Positions 61,226-64,000 of a stretch of DNA of 64,000 nucleotides are shown here, in pieces. A model generated the notes under the pieces. It worked only from the letters and a program-made list of their open reading frames with translations, did not search any database and was not told the origin of the DNA. Origin of the DNA: Pararhizobium_B sp963838155 (GTDB lineage: Bacteria > Pseudomonadota > Alphaproteobacteria > Rhizobiales > Rhizobiaceae). The translations under genes were made by a program, and so were the position numbers. The stretch's first letter is position 1, and each line of letters opens with the position of its first letter. The stretch is from assembly GCA_963838155.1 (NCBI GenBank), contig CAWIQE010000029.1:62001-126000 (forward strand). The letters run 5' to 3'.

Positions 61226-62584
61226 CTATTCGGCCAGGATGGCCGTTTCCACGATCTGGAGCGCCCGGTCGAGATCCTCGCGCGCGATGACGAGCGGCGG
61301 CGACAGGGTGAGCACGTTGCCGGCGCTGATCTTGAAGCTCAGCCCCTCGGCCAGGCAGCGATAGTAGATGCGCTCGGCCCGCTCGCGCGCGGGCGCGAAG
61401 CCCTCGCGGTCCTCGACGATCTCGACGCCGAACATGAGCCCCCTGCCGCGCACGCCGCCGACATGGGGCGACCGGTCGACGAGGGCGCCGAGGCGCTCCA
61501 TGGCGTGGCGGCCGAGTTCGGCGGCGCGCTCGACGAGCCCTTCCTCGCGGATGATGGCGATCGTCGTCAGCGCCGCGCGCGCGGTGACCGGGTTCTTCTC
61601 GTGGGTGTAGTGCCCGATCGCGTAGTCGCCGGCCACGTCGAGGTCGCGGCGCGCGACCACCGCCGCGATCGGCAGGATGCCGCCGCCGAGCGACTTGCCG
61701 AGCACCATGATGTCCGGCGTGACGCCGTCATGCTCGCAGGAGAAGAACCGGCCCGTCTTGCCGAGGCCGGTGGGGATCTCGTCGAAGATCAGGAGCGTGC
61801 CGTGCCGGTCGCAGGCCGCCCGCACCGCCTTCCAGAAGCCCGGCGCCGGCACCAGCGGCGTCGCGCGCATCGGCTCGGCGACGAAGGCGGCGAAATCGCC
61901 CTCCCGCGCCAGCACGTAGGAGATCATGTTGGCGCAGGCCTCGGCGGAGGCCTCGAGCGAATTCGTCCCGTAGGGACAATGTCTCGGCGCCCATGGCGCG
62001 ACGTGCTCGGCGCCGGCCAAAAGCGGGCCGGCGATGCCGGACCGGAACGTCGCCTCGCCGCCGACGCTCGACGCGCCGAAGCCCGCGCCGTGGAAGGCGT
62101 CCCAGAAGGAGAGCGTCTTGAACCGCCCGGTCGCCGCGCGCGCGACCTTGAGCGCGACCTCGATGGCATCCGATCCCCCGGTCGTGAACAGGACCTTGGA
62201 GAGGTCCCCCGGCGCGAGCCGCCCGAGCGTCTCGGCCAGCTCCACCGCCGGCTCGCAGGTGAAGCGGCGCGGCGCGAAGGACAGCGTGTCGATCTGGTCC
62301 TTGATCGCGGCCACCAGCCGGGGATGGGCATAGCCGATGTGATGGACGCTGTTGCCGTGGAAGTCCATGTAGCGGCGGCCCGCCGTATCCTCGATCCAGA
62401 TGCCCTCGGCCTTCGCGATCGTCGAGACGCACGGGCTCGACAGGCTCTGGTGCAGGAACGCCTCCGCGTCCCGGCGGAGAAGGCCCGCCGTCGCCGCGTC
62501 CTCGTGGGCGCGCGCATAGGCGAGCCGTGCGTCGGAGGTGTTCGATTCCCCCTCGGTATGGACGATCCTCTGCCCCGCCTTCAT
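61226..62584 (-). CDS. pbfA: class III PLP enzyme, PbfA-like (1-hydroxy-2-aminoethylphosphonate ammonia-lyase)
   Basis: 452 residues with the fold and motifs of class III aminotransferases: TTGGSDAIEVALKVARAATG, the PLP aspartate in LLIFDEIPTGLGKTG and the Schiff-base lysine in VLGKSLGGG. PbfA, a lyase of this fold, converts (R)-1-hydroxy-2-aminoethylphosphonate to phosphonoacetaldehyde and ammonia and is typically encoded beside phnY. That context holds here. A true aminotransferase (PhnW replacement or other) cannot be excluded by eye. It is transcribed after phnY, 74 bp downstream of it. Confidence 0.75.
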   Translation of the reverse strand: MKAGQRIVHTEGESNTSDARLAYARAHEDAATAGLLRRDAEAFLHQSLSSPCVSTIAKAEGIWIEDTAGRRYMDFHGNSVHHIGYAHPRLVAAIKDQIDTLSFAPRRFTCEPAVELAETLGRLAPGDLSKVLFTTGGSDAIEVALKVARAATGRFKTLSFWDAFHGAGFGASSVGGEATFRSGIAGPLLAGAEHVAPWAPRHCPYGTNSLEASAEACANMISYVLAREGDFAAFVAEPMRATPLVPAPGFWKAVRAACDRHGTLLIFDEIPTGLGKTGRFFSCEHDGVTPDIMVLGKSLGGGILPIAAVVARRDLDVAGDYAIGHYTHEKNPVTARAALTTIAIIREEGLVERAAELGRHAMERLGALVDRSPHVGGVRGRGLMFGVEIVEDREGFAPARERAERIYYRCLAEGLSFKISAGNVLTLSPPLVIAREDLDRALQIVETAILAE

Positions 62585-62658
62585 TGCCTGTCACCCCGCG
62601 GCTGAAGGGCGGTATGCCTGCCGCACCCGCCCGAAAGATTGATCGGCGCCGGACCGCG

Positions 62659-64000
62659 TCACCCCCATGGCAGGGAGAAGGTCTTGACGTTGGTGAAGCT
62701 CTTCATCGCCTCGACCACGCCCTCCTTGTACCCGTTGCCGGAATCCTTGATCCCGCCGAAGGGCGACATCTCGATCCGGTAGCCGGGCACCTCCCAGATG
62801 TTGACGGTCCCGACCCTGAGCCCGGCGATGTATTTCTGCATGCGCCGGTAGTCGTTGGTGCAAACGCCCGAGGACAGCCCGAAGGCGGTCGAATTCGACA
62901 GTTCGATGAGCGCGTCGTCGTCGTCCGGCGCCCGCACGATCGGCACCACCGGACCGAACGTCTCCTCCATCACCAGCTCGCATCCGTGCGGAACGCGGTC
63001 GACGACGATCGGCGGCAGGAGCGCCCCCTTGCGGCCGGGATGGTAGAGCACCTCGGCCCCTGCCTCGACCGCCGCCGACACGCGCCCGTCGAAGAGCGCG
63101 GCCGCCCGTTCGTCGACCACCGTTCCGAGCTGCGTCGCCGGATCCATCGGGTCGCCGAAGCGGATCGCCTTCGCCCGCTCCAGCACGAGCGGTACGAATC
63201 GGTCGGCGATGCTCTCCTGACAGAGGATGCGCTTGACCGCCGTGCAGCGCTGGCCAGAATTCTTCGTCGCGCCCGCGACGGCCAGGTCGGCGGCCCTGGC
63301 GAGGTCGTCGTCGTCCAGATCGTTCAGCACGATCAGCGGATCGTTGCCGCCGAGCTCCAGCACCTGGCGCCGGTAGCCGGCCTTCTCCGCGATGAGCTTG
63401 CCGACCGGGACGCTGCCGGTGAAGGTGATCATCTCGACATGGGGGTTGGTGATCATCTCCATGCCGATGTCGGCCGGCCAGCCGGTCACGACGGAGAACA
63501 TCTCCGGCGGCAGGCCGGCCTCGTAGAGCAGGTCGGCCAGGACGAGCGCCGTCATCGGCGTGAGTTCGGTCGGCTTGCAGACCACGCAATTGTTGGTCGC
63601 GATCGCCGGCGCCACCTTGTGGGCGACCATGTTGAGGGGGTGGTTGAACGGCGTGATGGCGGAGATCGCCGTCAGCGGCTCGCGCGTCGTGAAGATCTTG
63701 CGGGCCTTGCCGTGCGGGGTGAGGTCGCAGGAGAAGATCTCGCCGTCGTCCCGGATCAGCACCTGTCCGGCAAGGGTGAACACGTCGAAGGCGCGTCCCA
63801 CCTCGTAGAGCGAATCCTGCTTGGAGATCCCGAGCTCGTGCGTGATCAGGTCGGAGATCTCGTCGCGGCGCGCCTCGAGGCCTTCGGCGGTCTTCAGGAG
63901 GATGCGCTGGCGCTCGTAGCGCGTCAGCTTCGGCGTGTAGGCGGCGGCGATCTCGAAGGCCTCGCGGGCGTGCCTCGCGCCGCCCGCCGGAACGGTGCCG
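62659..64000 (-). CDS. phnY: phosphonoacetaldehyde dehydrogenase (5' end beyond the window)
   Basis: Aldehyde dehydrogenase, about 447 residues visible; the N-terminus lies past the window edge. It oxidises phosphonoacetaldehyde to phosphonoacetate with NAD+. The nucleotide-binding FNHPLNMVAHKVAPA, VLELGGNDPL (catalytic Glu) and the nucleophilic Cys in GQRCTAVKR (codon 63244-63246) are intact, as is FGGIKDSGNGYKEG. The assignment to phosphonoacetaldehyde rests on its similarity to PhnY-type enzymes and on the phosphonate operon. phnA (phosphonoacetate hydrolase) and phnW are not in the window and would be expected upstream. Confidence 0.85.
   Translation of the reverse strand, partial: GTVPAGGARHAREAFEIAAAYTPKLTRYERQRILLKTAEGLEARRDEISDLITHELGISKQDSLYEVGRAFDVFTLAGQVLIRDDGEIFSCDLTPHGKARKIFTTREPLTAISAITPFNHPLNMVAHKVAPAIATNNCVVCKPTELTPMTALVLADLLYEAGLPPEMFSVVTGWPADIGMEMITNPHVEMITFTGSVPVGKLIAEKAGYRRQVLELGGNDPLIVLNDLDDDDLARAADLAVAGATKNSGQRCTAVKRILCQESIADRFVPLVLERAKAIRFGDPMDPATQLGTVVDERAAALFDGRVSAAVEAGAEVLYHPGRKGALLPPIVVDRVPHGCELVMEETFGPVVPIVRAPDDDDALIELSNSTAFGLSSGVCTNDYRRMQKYIAGLRVGTVNIWEVPGYRIEMSPFGGIKDSGNGYKEGVVEAMKSFTNVKTFSLPWG

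Overview
The window is a GC-rich, tightly packed chromosomal segment of an alphaproteobacterium, most likely Hyphomicrobiales (Rhizobiales). The support is an Omp10-like lipoprotein, short DUF465/DUF1244/DUF2312 housekeeping genes, the DUF1036-pyk neighbourhood, homospermidine synthase, zinc-free ribosomal proteins L31 and L36, and dispersed palindromic intergenic repeats of the kind common in rhizobia. The family cannot be fixed from sequence alone. There are no rRNA or tRNA genes, CRISPR arrays, transposases or phage genes that I can support.

Layout. 0-7 kb: K+/H+ antiporter, phosphoglycerate kinase, class I aldolase, an ABC exporter and L31. 7-15 kb: a repeat-rich gap, a desaturase whose C-terminus runs through a repeat, a PhnD-like protein, a MotA/OmpA-type envelope pair, SuhB, EF-P, a Sel1 protein and a ThiE-like protein. 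15-25 kb: a TSUP exporter, an acyl-CoA ligase, an ArsR regulator, two small DUF465 proteins, purEK, L36, a TPR protein, DUF1036-pyk, an N-formylglutamate amidohydrolase and small DUF proteins. 25-27 kb: a frameshifted methyltransferase and a HigBA toxin-antitoxin pair. 27-31 kb: a SleB hydrolase and an ECF nickel-type transporter (nikMQO-nikR) with a clear NikR operator; its NikR lacks two of the four classical nickel ligands. 31-48 kb: envelope, regulatory and metabolic genes (an M15-like peptidase, a sigma-54 regulator, oligoendopeptidase F, pabB, hss, omp10, hemH, SPFH/NfeD, a beta-barrel protein, galU, a lytic transglycosylase, an SGNH protein).

The last 15 kb is the most specialised. A sulfur operon on the minus strand (periplasmic rhodanese, YeeE/YedE transporter, a small exported protein with four Cys-bearing 12-residue repeats, and a His-rich unknown protein) lies beside a LysR gene. 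Next comes a large aminophosphonate cluster, also on the minus strand: phosphonoacetaldehyde dehydrogenase (cut by the window end), a PbfA-like PLP lyase, a D-2-hydroxyacid dehydrogenase, a PhnSTUV-type ABC importer preceded by a good Pho box, and a four-domain dimethylglycine-dehydrogenase-like flavoenzyme. Together they suggest uptake of 2-aminoethylphosphonate and relatives, conversion to phosphonoacetaldehyde and phosphonoacetate, and perhaps oxidative N-demethylation of methylated aminophosphonates.

Three dispersed repeat families mark the intergenic regions: a bipartite palindromic element (consensus ends GCGCTTCC/GGAAGCGC), a CTCCCCC/GGGGGAG element, and a single 131-bp element with 13-bp terminal inverted repeats. 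Several sit exactly at gene ends and supply or abut the stop codon.
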